A DNA stretch of 64,000 bases from Microbacterium luticocti DSM 19459 (GTDB lineage: Bacteria > Actinomycetota > Actinomycetes > Actinomycetales > Microbacteriaceae): assembly GCF_000422405.1 (NCBI RefSeq), contig NZ_AULS01000001.1:310001-374000 (forward strand), read 5' to 3'. The translations under genes were made by a program, and so were the position numbers. Of the stretch, positions 51,841 to 60,302 are shown piece after piece. The notes under the pieces are model-generated. The model saw only the letters and a list, made by a program, of their open reading frames with translations, ran no database searches and had not been told where the DNA came from. Numbering within the stretch: the first letter of the stretch is position 1; each line of letters opens with the position of its first letter.

Positions 51841-51979
51841 ACCGCCCCCGGTGCACGACTCCGCCCGCGCCCACGCCGCCGCCCGCGCCGCCACACCGGG
51901 CGGTCTGCCGCCTTGCCCGTCCGGATCGGAGGAGTTGTGCACGATCCACAGCGCGTGACGGACGTGGAAGACTGGAGTC

Positions 51980-53383
51980 ATGAGCAGCACAGGCGACACC
52001 TCCACCGCGGCCCGGCCTTCCACGAGCGAGAACCGCCGACAGCCGTTCCCGCAGGGCTTCCTCGACACGATCTCGACCGGGTGGGCGGCCCGGCCTCAGA
52101 CCCTTCCGCCGCAGCGCGACCAGGCGCCCTACGCGGCGCGCCGCCGGGCTGCACTGTCGGCGCAGTTCCCCGGCAAGCGACTGGTGATCCCCGCCGGTGA
52201 CCTCAAGCAGCGCAGCAACGACACCGACTACCCGTTCCGGGCGCACTCGGCGTTCGCCCACCTCACCGGGTGGGGCGCCGATGCCGAACCCGGGTCGGTG
52301 CTGGTGTTCGAACCGACGGATGACGGTCACCACGTCACGCTGTACTTCCGGGAGCGGGCCGACCGCACGACGCCCGAGTTCTACGGCGACGCCTCGATCG
52401 GCGAGTTCTGGATCGGGCCACGCCCGGCGCTGGCGGCCGTGGCCGCCGACCTGGGCATCGACACCGCGCACATCGACACGTTCTCGCCCGGCGACGGCGA
52501 CCTGGTCGTGGACGAGGACGCCGAGCTGACCCGCGCCGTCTCGGAGCTGCGCCTGGTCAAAGACGAGTACGAGCTCGCACAGCTGCGCCTGGCGGTGCAG
52601 GTGACCGCGGACGGGTTCGACGACATCGTCCGGCAGCTCTCCGATGCGGTCGCGCATCCCCGCGGGGAGCGGATCGTCGAGGGTGTGTTCCACCGGCGCG
52701 CGCGCAGCGACGGCAACGGTGAGGGCTACGACACCATCGCCGCGTCGGGCCCGCACGCCTGCTACCTGCACTGGACGCGCAACGACGGCGCGGTCGTGCC
52801 GGGTGATCTGATCCTGGTGGATGCCGGAGCCGAGGTGGACAGCCTGTACACGGCCGACATCACCCGCACCATCCCGGTGTCGGGTCGGTTCACGGACATT
52901 CAGCGCACGGTCTATGAGGCGGTGCGCGAGGCCGCCGACGCCGCGTTCGCCGTGGCGAAGCCGGGCGTGACGTTCCGTACCGTGCACGAGACGGCGATGG
53001 GGGTGATCGCCCGGCGCACGGCGGAATGGGGGCTGCTGCCGGTGACCGCGGACGAGGCTCTCGACGCCGACCGGGGCGGACAGCACCGCCGCTACATGGT
53101 GCACGGCACGAGCCACCACCTCGGCATCGACGTGCACGACTGCGCGCAGGCGCGACGCGAGATGTACTACGACGGCATCCTCGAACCCGGCATGGTGTTC
53201 ACGATCGAGCCCGGTCTGTACTTCCAGATCGACGACGAGACCGTTCCCGCCGAGTTCCGCGGCATCGGCGTGCGGATCGAGGACGACGTGCTGGTGACCG
53301 CCGACGGCGTCGAGAACCTGTCGGCGGCGCTCCCCCGCACCGCCGACGAGGTCGAGGCGTGGGTGGCGCGCCTGCGCGCCTGA
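51980..53383 (+). CDS. pepP: Xaa-Pro aminopeptidase (aminopeptidase P, M24B)
   Basis: A 467-residue di-metal peptidase that removes N-terminal residues before proline. The N-terminal half (about 1-190) is the creatinase-like domain. The catalytic pita-bread domain carries the metal ligands Asp (LVDAGAEVDSLY), Asp (YTADITRT), His (HGTSHHLGIDVHD), Glu (FTIEPGLYF) and Glu (GVRIEDDVLVT). The N-terminal roughly 40 residues are Ser/Thr-rich and variable. The ATG start has GGAAGACTGGAG upstream. No membrane segment. Confidence 0.93.
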   Translation: MSSTGDTSTAARPSTSENRRQPFPQGFLDTISTGWAARPQTLPPQRDQAPYAARRRAALSAQFPGKRLVIPAGDLKQRSNDTDYPFRAHSAFAHLTGWGADAEPGSVLVFEPTDDGHHVTLYFRERADRTTPEFYGDASIGEFWIGPRPALAAVAADLGIDTAHIDTFSPGDGDLVVDEDAELTRAVSELRLVKDEYELAQLRLAVQVTADGFDDIVRQLSDAVAHPRGERIVEGVFHRRARSDGNGEGYDTIAASGPHACYLHWTRNDGAVVPGDLILVDAGAEVDSLYTADITRTIPVSGRFTDIQRTVYEAVREAADAAFAVAKPGVTFRTVHETAMGVIARRTAEWGLLPVTADEALDADRGGQHRRYMVHGTSHHLGIDVHDCAQARREMYYDGILEPGMVFTIEPGLYFQIDDETVPAEFRGIGVRIEDDVLVTADGVENLSAALPRTADEVEAWVARLRA

Positions 53384-53458
53384 TCAGCGCTCTCGCGCCG
53401 GCCGTCCGACGAGGCGCGGCCGTACGCACGGTCGCGCCGATCGCGCACGCGATCGCCC

Positions 53459-53533
53459 CGTACCCTCAAACACCGTACGCTCAGTCGCCGAACGCTCAGA
53501 CGTCGTACGCTCAGTCGCCGAACACTCAGTCGC
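53459..53533. repeat. 15-bp tandem repeats between pepP and the hydrolase gene
   Basis: Five 15-base units such as CGTACGCTCAGTCGC, the first degenerate. The last four form two near-identical 30-base doubles. The gap (53384-53581) lies between two convergent genes and has no other content. Open frames across it on both strands read through as five-residue repeats; I consider these incidental. Confidence 0.85.
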
Positions 53534-53581
53534 CGCTCCGGCTGCGCCCCCGCGGCCCCTGCGTCGGACCCCTGCCCTGAC

Positions 53582-54247
53582 TCAGAGTGCGTCGATCCAT
53601 GCCCGCACCGGGACGGCGAGATCGGCGCCGATCTTCTCGGCCGCACGCCGGCGACCCGCGACGTCGAAGCCGTGCCCGCCGCCGTCGACCCACTGCAGGT
53701 CTGCGCGGCGGCACGCGGCGACCGCCTCCTCGAGTTGCTCGTGCGGATCGACGAACGGGTCGCGCGTCCCCGACAGGAACAGCTGCGGCGCGGCGATGCG
53801 GGGCAGGTGCTCGACGCGCAGCCGGTCGGGCCGGCCGGGAGGGTGCAGCGGGTAGCCGAGGTAGACGAGCCCGGCCGGTTCGATCAGACCGTCCGCGGCG
53901 GCCATCGAGGCCATCCGGCCGCCGTATGAGCGTCCGGCCGCGAACAGCGGCAGCTCCGATCCGACCGCGGCGGCCACCGCCCGCCACGCCGCGATCGCGT
54001 GGGCGGCAGGTCCGGGCATCCGCCGGCCCGCCTGTGCATACGGAAAGTTGAAGCGCACCGCCCGCAGTCCCGCCTCGCACAACGCCGACGCGAAGCCGAG
54101 AAGGAACGGGTGGTCGTGCCGGGTGCCGGCACCGTGTGCGACGACGACGGTGGCCCGCGGATGCTGCGGCTCGTGCACGGTGGCGTCGACGGCCACCGCT
54201 CCCTGCGGCAGCGGCACCGCGATGCTCATCTCACGCAGGGTCGTCAC
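53582..54247 (-). CDS. Alpha/beta hydrolase (KANL3/Tex30-type)
   Basis: A 221-residue alpha/beta hydrolase of the family annotated as KANL3/Tex30 or dienelactone hydrolase-like. The oxyanion region is VVAHGAGTRHDHPFL, the nucleophile Ser lies in the elbow AAGRSYGGRMAS, the acid is in SGTRDPFVD and the His in VDGGGHGFD. The substrate is unknown. A GTG at 54247 is given; an ATG at 54229 (MSIAVPLP) is nearly as good. Confidence 0.85.
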   Translation of the reverse strand: MTTLREMSIAVPLPQGAVAVDATVHEPQHPRATVVVAHGAGTRHDHPFLLGFASALCEAGLRAVRFNFPYAQAGRRMPGPAAHAIAAWRAVAAAVGSELPLFAAGRSYGGRMASMAAADGLIEPAGLVYLGYPLHPPGRPDRLRVEHLPRIAAPQLFLSGTRDPFVDPHEQLEEAVAACRRADLQWVDGGGHGFDVAGRRRAAEKIGADLAVPVRAWIDAL

Positions 54248-54275
54248 CGCGTTGCGTCGTCATCGTGCTGAATCG

Positions 54276-55232
54276 TCACCGTGCTGAATCGTCACCGCGC
54301 TGTGCGGCGTCGGAGCGGTCATCGTCCGCGGGTGTGTCGCCTGCCGCGTCACCGTGCCGGCGTCGGTCGTCGGCATCGACCGGACCGGCGGTGTCACCCG
54401 ACGCGGCATCCGTCGTACCGTCCTGCTCTGCGGCCGAATCCTCGGGCGCATTCTGCTGCGTACCGGCATCTGCCGAGGCATTGTGCTGCGTACCGGCATC
54501 TTCCTGGGCATCCGCCGACGCCGGCGCCTGCGCGCCACCGCGCCCCGCGGCATCTTCCGGGCCGGGCTGCGCGTGCTCACCGTGTCCGGCGGGCGGGGGC
54601 ACGACGATCCGCTCGCCGTAGCGGGGCGGCTCGTCCACGCGCACGCCGTACTCCGGGGGCGCGACCCGCTCCCCGTACTCCGGCGGCGCAGATCGCTCGC
54701 CGTACTCCGGCGGCGCGGATCGCTCGTCGGTGCCGGCCCGGGGCGGCCGCGGGGCGGGCGGGGCGGACATCGGCCCCATCACCTCGCGGGCACGGTGGAT
54801 GCTCGTGGGCAGCACCGTGACCTCGTAGTGATCGGCGACCACCTGCATGACCGAGGCGAAATCGCGACGACGCCGGACGATGGCGTAGGCGCCGATGCTC
54901 ATCAGCATGCCGAGGGCGACGCCGACGAACAGCACGCCGACGAACGCCGAGACGGGCACCGCGCTGTTGCCGAGCACGAAGATGGCCGAGAAGAACAGAC
55001 CGAGCAGCAGTCCGTTGATCGCACCCTGCCGGGCCGCCGTCGCATAGCCGAGCCGTCCGGTCACCCGCTCGATCGAGCGCAGCCCGCTGCCGACGATGGC
55101 GATGTCGCGGGCCGGCACGTCGGCCGCGATCAACGCCGACACCGCCTTCTGTGCCCCCTCGTAGGTCGGAAAACTGGCGACGGTCTCTCCGATCTCGCCA
55201 CCTCTGGCCTGCGGCATCCCGGGCATGCTCAT
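54276..55232 (-). CDS. General stress protein 17M-like membrane protein with repeat tail
   Basis: A 318-residue protein. The N-terminal GSP17M/YflT-like domain (ASFPTYEGAQKAVSALIAADVPARDIAIVGSGLRSIERVTGRL) is followed by two membrane helices (about residues 70-120) and a short cytoplasmic domain (ASVMQVVADHYEVTVL). About 145 residues of Pro/Tyr/Glu-rich repeats (RSAPPEYGE) and an acidic Ala/Asp/Gln-rich tail follow. The family is stress-induced in Bacillus; regulation here is not visible. Divergent from the CBS protein gene. Confidence 0.82.
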   Translation of the reverse strand: MSMPGMPQARGGEIGETVASFPTYEGAQKAVSALIAADVPARDIAIVGSGLRSIERVTGRLGYATAARQGAINGLLLGLFFSAIFVLGNSAVPVSAFVGVLFVGVALGMLMSIGAYAIVRRRRDFASVMQVVADHYEVTVLPTSIHRAREVMGPMSAPPAPRPPRAGTDERSAPPEYGERSAPPEYGERVAPPEYGVRVDEPPRYGERIVVPPPAGHGEHAQPGPEDAAGRGGAQAPASADAQEDAGTQHNASADAGTQQNAPEDSAAEQDGTTDAASGDTAGPVDADDRRRHGDAAGDTPADDDRSDAAQRGDDSAR

Positions 55233-55303
55233 CCCCCCATCTTGGCATGCCCGGCCTGCGCTTTTCCCCCGCCGGCGCGGGCCGGGCGGCTACGCTGGAG
55301 CAC

Positions 55304-56593
55304 GTGAGCACGCAGAGGGTTTTCGTCGCGCGGCTGGCCGGCTGCACGGTCTTCGACCCCGCGGGCGATCGGGTCGGCCGGGTCCGCGACGTGGTCGTCA
55401 TCTACCGCAAGGACGATCCGCCGCGCGTGGTGGGTCTGGTCGTCGAGATCCCCGGACGGCGCCACGTGTTCCTGTCGATCGGACGCGTCACCTCCATCGC
55501 CATGGGCCAGGTGATCACCACCGGACTGATCAACGTGCGACGCTTTCAGCAGCGTGGCGGCGAGGTGCGGGTGATGGCCGAGCTGCTCGGCCGCAAGGTG
55601 TACTTCCGCGACGGCAGCGGCCATGCCGTGATCGAGGACGTCGCGATCGAGCAGGACCGGATCGGGCACTGGAACGTGGGACAGCTGTTCCTGCGCAAGC
55701 CGAAGACCTCCGCCTCCCCGTTCGCGAAGGGGCCGACGACGTTCGCGGACTGGAACGACGTGCGCGAGCAGCAGATTCCCGGCGAGGCCCAGTCGGCCGA
55801 ACAACTGGTGGCCACCTATTCCGAGCTCAAGCCCGCCGACCTCGCCAACACGCTGCTCGACCTGCCCGACGACCGCCTGCTGGAAGTCGCCGAAGAACTG
55901 CCCGACGACCGCCTGGCCGACGCCCTCGAAGAGATGCCCGAGGGCGAACAGCTGCACATCCTCGAACAGCTCGGCGACGACCGTGCCGCCGACATCCTCG
56001 ATGCGATGGAGCCGGACGACGCCGCCGACGTGCTCGGCCAGCTGCCGGAGAACCGACTCGAGAAGCTGCTCGATCTGATGGAGCCCGAAGAGGCCGAGGA
56101 CGTGCGCGCCCTCCTTAAGTACGGGCCCGACACGGCGGGCGGCCTCATGACCAGCGAACCGATCGTGCTGCCCGCCGATGCCACCGTCGCCGAGGCGCTG
56201 GCCCTCATCCGCCGGCACGAACTGCACCCGGCGCTGGCGGCGGCCGTGTTCGTGACGCTGCCGCCGTACGAGACACCGACCGGGCGGCTGCTGGGCACCG
56301 TGCACTTCCAGCGCATGCTGCGTTATCCCCCGCACGAGCGGCTGGGGGCGATCATCGACGACACCGTCGACCCGGTACCGGTCACCGCGTCGGCGGCGGA
56401 GGTCGCGCGGCTGCTGGCCAGCTACAACCTGGTCTCACTGCCGGTCGTCGACCCCGGTCACCGACTGGTGGGGGCGGTGAGCGTCGACGACGTGCTGGAC
56501 TACCTGCTGCCCGAGGACTGGCGGTCGCAGGACGCCGACCACGAGCCTGAGCCTGTTCCCACGACCACGGCGAGCATTCCGAGGCGGCGTTGA
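55304..56593 (+). CDS. PRC-barrel/MgtE N-terminal/CBS domain protein
   Basis: A 429-residue cytoplasmic protein. Residues 1-150 have PRC-barrel-like strands (VGRVRDVVVIYRKDDPPRVVGLVVEI). Residues about 170-290 are the MgtE N-terminal superhelix (LDLPDDRLLEVAEELPDDRLADALEEMP repeats) ending DTAGGLMTSEP. Then two CBS domains run to about residue 410 (LPVVDPGHRLVGAVSVDDVLDYLLPEDW). It resembles the soluble part of MgtE Mg2+ channels without the membrane part, so it is likely a Mg2+ or nucleotide sensor working with the DUF1003 protein, whose ATG overlaps its stop (TGATG). TACGCT seven bases before GTG marks a leaderless start. Confidence 0.88.
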   Translation: MSTQRVFVARLAGCTVFDPAGDRVGRVRDVVVIYRKDDPPRVVGLVVEIPGRRHVFLSIGRVTSIAMGQVITTGLINVRRFQQRGGEVRVMAELLGRKVYFRDGSGHAVIEDVAIEQDRIGHWNVGQLFLRKPKTSASPFAKGPTTFADWNDVREQQIPGEAQSAEQLVATYSELKPADLANTLLDLPDDRLLEVAEELPDDRLADALEEMPEGEQLHILEQLGDDRAADILDAMEPDDAADVLGQLPENRLEKLLDLMEPEEAEDVRALLKYGPDTAGGLMTSEPIVLPADATVAEALALIRRHELHPALAAAVFVTLPPYETPTGRLLGTVHFQRMLRYPPHERLGAIIDDTVDPVPVTASAAEVARLLASYNLVSLPVVDPGHRLVGAVSVDDVLDYLLPEDWRSQDADHEPEPVPTTTASIPRRR

Positions 56594-57117
56594 TGGCGCG
56601 CGGGTCGGATCGGACGCGGCTGGACGCACCACGAGGCCTGTCGGGCATGCGTGCCCGGGGTGCGCAGCCCTCGCGCGACCGGTTCGGCCGGTTCACCGAA
56701 TGGGTGGCGCGGGCGATGGGCACACCCGCATTCCTGGCGATCCTCACCGTGTTCTGCGCCGCCTGGTTGGCGTGGAACACGCTCATGCCCGAACCGCTGC
56801 GGTTCGACTCCGCGGCGAACGGGTTCACCGCCCTGACCCTCATGCTGTCGCTGCAGGCCTCGTACGCCGCCCCGCTCATCCTGCTCGCGCAGAACCGGCA
56901 GGATGACCGCGACCGGGTGCAGATCGAACAGGACCGGCAGCGCGCCGAGCGCAACCTCGCCGACACCGAGTATCTGGCCCGCGAGATCGTGGCGCTGCGG
57001 ATGGCGATGACCGAGCTCGCCGGCGAGGTGATGACCAAAGAGACGCTGCGGCAGGAGCTGAAGGCGCTGCTCGAGCAGCTGGACGAGCGCGGCGACGGCT
57101 CTGCGGCGTCGTCATGA
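56593..57117 (+). CDS. DUF1003 membrane protein
   Basis: A 174-residue protein with two membrane helices (FLAILTVFCAAWLAWNTL and FTALTLMLSLQASYAAPLILLAQNRQDDRDR, about 45-65 and 80-105) and a C-terminal coiled-coil-like cytoplasmic region rich in Arg, Glu and Gln. DUF1003 proteins often follow MgtE N-domain/CBS proteins. Together they may replace a one-chain MgtE-like transporter, which is speculation. The start overlaps the CBS gene stop by one base and its end overlaps the Mrp gene start by four bases. Confidence 0.88.
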   Translation: MARGSDRTRLDAPRGLSGMRARGAQPSRDRFGRFTEWVARAMGTPAFLAILTVFCAAWLAWNTLMPEPLRFDSAANGFTALTLMLSLQASYAAPLILLAQNRQDDRDRVQIEQDRQRAERNLADTEYLAREIVALRMAMTELAGEVMTKETLRQELKALLEQLDERGDGSAASS

Positions 57118-58334
57118 CCGGTCCGGTCGATGCCGTGCGCGCCGCCGTCGGCGCGGTCGCCGACCCCGAGCTGCGGGTGCCGCTGTCCGGCCTGGACATG
57201 GTGCGCGACGTGCGGGTGGACGCGGACGGCGTCGCCCACGTCGACCTCGTGCTCACCGTGGTGGGCTGCCCGATGTCGGAGCGGATCGCCGCCGATGTGC
57301 GGGATGCCGCGGCCTCGGTGCCCGGTGTCACCGACGCGCAGGTGACCCTGGGCGTGATGAGCCCCGACGAGCGCGCGGCCCTCGTCGAACGACTGCGCGG
57401 ACGCCGCGGGCGCCGCGGCGTCCGCTCGGCCACCGGCACCCGGGTGATCGCGGTCACCAGCGGCAAGGGCGGGGTGGGCAAGTCCACCGTGACGGCGAAC
57501 CTCGCGGTCGCCCTGGCCGCCACCGGCCGGTCGGTGGGACTGATCGACCTGGACGTGCACGGGTTCTCCATCCCGGGCCTGATGGGGCTGGTCGACGCGT
57601 CGGGCCGGGCGGCCCGGCCGACCCGGATCGACGACATGATCCTGCCGCCGGTCGCCTACGACGTGAAGACCATCTCGATCGGCATGTTCCTGCGCGACGA
57701 GGATGCGCAACGGGCTGTCGCCTGGCGCGGACCGCTGCTGCACCGCACCGTCGAACAGTTCCTCACCGAGGTGCATTTCGGCGAGCTCGACGTGCTGCTG
57801 CTGGACATGCCCCCGGGCACCGGCGACATCGCGATCACCGCCGGGCAGCTGCTGCCCGGCGCCGGGGTGCTGGTGGTGACCACACCGCAGCCGGCGGCCG
57901 TGGACGTCGCCGTGCGCAGTGGCATGGTCGCGCGACAGACCGGTCAGCACGTGCTCGGCGTCGTCGAGAACATGGCGCCGCTGCCGCTGCCGGACGGCAC
58001 GGTGCTCGACCTGTTCGGCTCGGGCGGGGGCGCGCGCGCCGCCGCCGCGCTCTCGCTGCCGGGTGAGCCGGTGCCGCTGCTCGGGTCGATCCCGCTCAGT
58101 CCCGCGCTGCGGGCCGGCGGCGATGTCGGCGCACCGATCGTGCACCAGGGCGGAACCGACCCCGCGGCGGTCGCGCTGCGTGCGCTCGCCGACCGGATCG
58201 CCGCACTTCCCGGTCCAGCGCCCGCACGTCGCGGCGCACAGAACATCGGCAGCACCGGGCGCCTGCCCGGCTCCGGTGACCGAGACGGCTCCCCCACACC
58301 GGACCCGGCTGCGCCCGGTCAGGCTCAGGCGTAG
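57114..58334 (+). CDS. mrp: Mrp/ApbC-type Fe-S cluster carrier ATPase
   Basis: A 406-residue P-loop NTPase. The N-terminal MIP18-like domain (VADPELRVPLSGLDMVRDV, CPMSERI) is followed by the deviant Walker A SGKGGVGKST, IDLDVHGFSIPGLMGL and LLLDMPPGTGDIAI. The CxxC motif that usually follows ENM in this family is absent (VVENMAPLPLPDGT), as in some actinobacterial members I recall, so cluster binding must differ or be lost. Cluster transfer to apoproteins is the usual role. The last ten bases overlap the convergent hypothetical gene. Confidence 0.9.
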   Translation: MTGPVDAVRAAVGAVADPELRVPLSGLDMVRDVRVDADGVAHVDLVLTVVGCPMSERIAADVRDAAASVPGVTDAQVTLGVMSPDERAALVERLRGRRGRRGVRSATGTRVIAVTSGKGGVGKSTVTANLAVALAATGRSVGLIDLDVHGFSIPGLMGLVDASGRAARPTRIDDMILPPVAYDVKTISIGMFLRDEDAQRAVAWRGPLLHRTVEQFLTEVHFGELDVLLLDMPPGTGDIAITAGQLLPGAGVLVVTTPQPAAVDVAVRSGMVARQTGQHVLGVVENMAPLPLPDGTVLDLFGSGGGARAAAALSLPGEPVPLLGSIPLSPALRAGGDVGAPIVHQGGTDPAAVALRALADRIAALPGPAPARRGAQNIGSTGRLPGSGDRDGSPTPDPAAPGQAQA

Positions 58335-58759
58335 TCGTCCGGTGCGAGCACGCGCACCCCGCGGTCGTGCACCAGAAACTGCGCCCGAACCCGCACGCCT
58401 TCGGTCGCGCACGCGGCCCCCAGGGCACGGGCCCACGCGCGTTCCTCGTCGCCCACCCGCGGCCCGCCCGGTCGTTCCCACGCGAACACCGCCTGGGCGA
58501 ACCCGAACTCGGCCATCAGTGCGGCGATGTTCTGAGCCAGCAACCGGGCGGCGTTTGCACCACCTTCGGCCTGGTCGGGATCGGCCGGCAGGTCGGCGCA
58601 GGGCATCACCACGGGCGCCTGCACGTCGCGCTCATCGAGGAACATCATCCAGAACTGCCGGATGTTCGCACGCTCGAGCAAGAACGTGACGCGCTCGGTG
58701 AGCAGGATGTCGTCGGTCAGCGGCGCCTCGCGGTCGGCCGCATTCGTTGTCGTCGTCAT
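58325..58759 (-). CDS. Conserved hypothetical protein (144 aa)
   Basis: An acidic soluble protein without an assigned family: LLTERVTFLLERANIRQFWMMFLDERDVQAPVVMPCADLP, then ANAARLLAQNIAALMAEFGFAQAVFAWERPG, ending DRGVRVLAPDDYA. The ATG start (MTTTTNAADREA) is chosen over longer reading frames that lack protein-like character. Overlaps the mrp stop by ten bases tail to tail. About 118 bases to tatB hold no gene. Confidence 0.65.
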   Translation of the reverse strand: MTTTTNAADREAPLTDDILLTERVTFLLERANIRQFWMMFLDERDVQAPVVMPCADLPADPDQAEGGANAARLLAQNIAALMAEFGFAQAVFAWERPGGPRVGDEERAWARALGAACATEGVRVRAQFLVHDRGVRVLAPDDYA

Positions 58760-58877
58760 CGCTCCAGCCTGCCGCGGGCGGGCATCGCGTGGGGGCGCCG
58801 GCCGCGGATCCGTGGACAACCGCGACGGCCCCCGCAGCTGGGGAGGAATCGGTGTACGACCGCGCAGCCAGCCGGGT

Positions 58878-59270
58878 TCAGGTGGCTTCGGAGTCGAACG
58901 GCGGCACGTCGCCCGGGGTGAACCGCACGCGTGCGGGCGCGGCATCCGCCCCTGCCGCTCCCGCTCCCGCCGCCACGGCGGTCGTGGCACCGGCGCCCGG
59001 TGCCGGCGGAGCGGCCGGCGGCGGATCGTCGAGCAGGGCCTCGCGGATGATGCGGCGCGGGTCGTACTGGCGCGGGTCGAGCGTGCGCCAGTCCACGTCG
59101 TCGCCGAGCTCGTCACGCATCCGCTCCTTCGCGGTGCCCAGCAGCTCGCGGCCGCGCGCGACCAGTTGCGCGAGCATCGCGGCATAGCGCGGCAACCGGT
59201 CGGGACCGAGCAGCAGCGCGGCGATCAGACCGATCACCACCAGCTTCTCGATCGTGAGCCCGAAGATCAT
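58878..59270 (-). CDS. tatB: Sec-independent protein translocase TatB-like protein
   Basis: A 130-residue membrane protein with the TatB/TatA signature: FGLTIEKLVVIGLIAALLLGPDRLPRYAAMLAQLV, a short N-terminal helix with the FG motif and amphipathic helix, followed by a Pro/Ala-rich cytoplasmic tail. It would form the twin-arginine translocation receptor with TatC, which is elsewhere. TAACCT (minus strand, 59277-59282) six bases before ATG suggests a leaderless mRNA. Divergent from the O-methyltransferase gene, an arrangement common in actinobacteria. Confidence 0.88.
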   Translation of the reverse strand: MIFGLTIEKLVVIGLIAALLLGPDRLPRYAAMLAQLVARGRELLGTAKERMRDELGDDVDWRTLDPRQYDPRRIIREALLDDPPPAAPPAPGAGATTAVAAGAGAAGADAAPARVRFTPGDVPPFDSEAT

Positions 59271-59345
59271 GACTTCAGGTTACCCGCCGCGCCTGCGCCG
59301 GCGGGTTCTGCCGCTCCCGTAGGCTTGCGGCGGAGGTGTGCGCAG

Positions 59346-60020
59346 ATGAGCGACCATGATGCCGATCGGCGTTTCGTGCAGGAGGCCACCCTCGAGCCCG
59401 ACCACATCGTGCGGGCCCGGGCGCATGCACTGGAGATCGGTGCCGCGCCGGTCAGCCCCGCGATCGGCGCGCAGTGTGCGGTGATCGCCGCATGCACGAA
59501 CGCGCAGAGCATGATCGAGATCGGCACCGGTGCCGGTGTGTCCGGGCTGTGGCTGTTGCACGGTGCGCCCCGGGCGATCCTCACCACGATCGACAGCGAG
59601 CCCGAACACCTGGGCGTGGCGCGGCAGTCGTTCGCCGAAGCGAAGATCCCACCGGCGCGCACGCGTTTCATCACCGGCCGTGCCGCCGAAGTGCTGCCGC
59701 GCATGAACGAGGCGTCCTACGACATCGTGTTCGTCGACGCCGACCCCGAAGGCGTCATCGAATACGTCGAGCACGGGTTGCGCCTGGTGCGCCCGGGCGG
59801 CACCGTGCTCGTGCCGCGCGTGCTCGCCGGCGGCGCCGTCGCCGACCCGGTGCGCCGCGACCCGCTGACCACCGCCTACCGCTCGCTGATCCAAGAGACC
59901 CAGGCCTCGGTCGCCGTCATCGGGGCGTTGTCGATCGCCGGTGAGGGGCTTCTGCAGCTGACCACCGTGCGCACCGCGCCGGAACAGACGTCAGCGGCCG
60001 GTCTGCTGACCGGCCGCTGA
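59346..60020 (+). CDS. Class I SAM-dependent O-methyltransferase
   Basis: A 224-residue soluble enzyme of the catechol/caffeoyl-CoA O-methyltransferase type: SAM-binding IEIGTGAGVSGLWLL, then DSEPEHLGVARQSF and DIVFVDADPEGVIEYVEHGLRLVRPGG. The substrate is not known. GGAGG lies before the ATG, and a TAGGCT box (59320-59325) provides a conventional leader. Homologues stand next to tatB in mycobacteria (Rv1220c and Rv1224, from memory). Confidence 0.88.
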   Translation: MSDHDADRRFVQEATLEPDHIVRARAHALEIGAAPVSPAIGAQCAVIAACTNAQSMIEIGTGAGVSGLWLLHGAPRAILTTIDSEPEHLGVARQSFAEAKIPPARTRFITGRAAEVLPRMNEASYDIVFVDADPEGVIEYVEHGLRLVRPGGTVLVPRVLAGGAVADPVRRDPLTTAYRSLIQETQASVAVIGALSIAGEGLLQLTTVRTAPEQTSAAGLLTGR

Positions 60021-60037
60021 GGTGGATCGGGCGTGAA

Positions 60038-60208
60038 CTACGCGTTCACGACACCGCCGAGGACGTCGTAGAGCTCCTTCGCCTCGGCGTCGTTGACGGA
60101 GACGACCAGGCGTCCGCCACCCTCCAGCGGCACGCGGACGATGATCAGGCGCCCCTCCTTCACAGCCTCCATCGGGCCGTCTCCGGTTCTCGGCTTCATG
60201 GCTGCCAT
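60038..60208 (-). CDS. DUF3117 protein
   Basis: A 56-residue conserved actinobacterial protein covered entirely by DUF3117: MAAMKPRTGDGPMEAVKEGRLIIVRVPLEGGGRLVVSVNDAEAKELYDVLG. Function is unknown. The start with MAAMKPRTG fits the family and is preceded by AAAGGGAG. A TAAACT -10 box lies about 30 bases further upstream. Confidence 0.93.
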   Translation of the reverse strand: MAAMKPRTGDGPMEAVKEGRLIIVRVPLEGGGRLVVSVNDAEAKELYDVLGGVVNA

Positions 60209-60302
60209 CGTGGCTCCCTTTCGTCGTGGTCTTGCCCTCGAGTTTACAGGGGGCTCACAGCATGCGAACAATCGAGGGTCACAGCGGCGTCGCGAACCGC
60301 CG

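Noticed and set aside
53459..53533. Possible CRISPR array among the tandem repeats (also 15887-16030, 63837-64000)
   Set aside because: Repeats are contiguous without unique spacers of constant size, and no cas genes are present.
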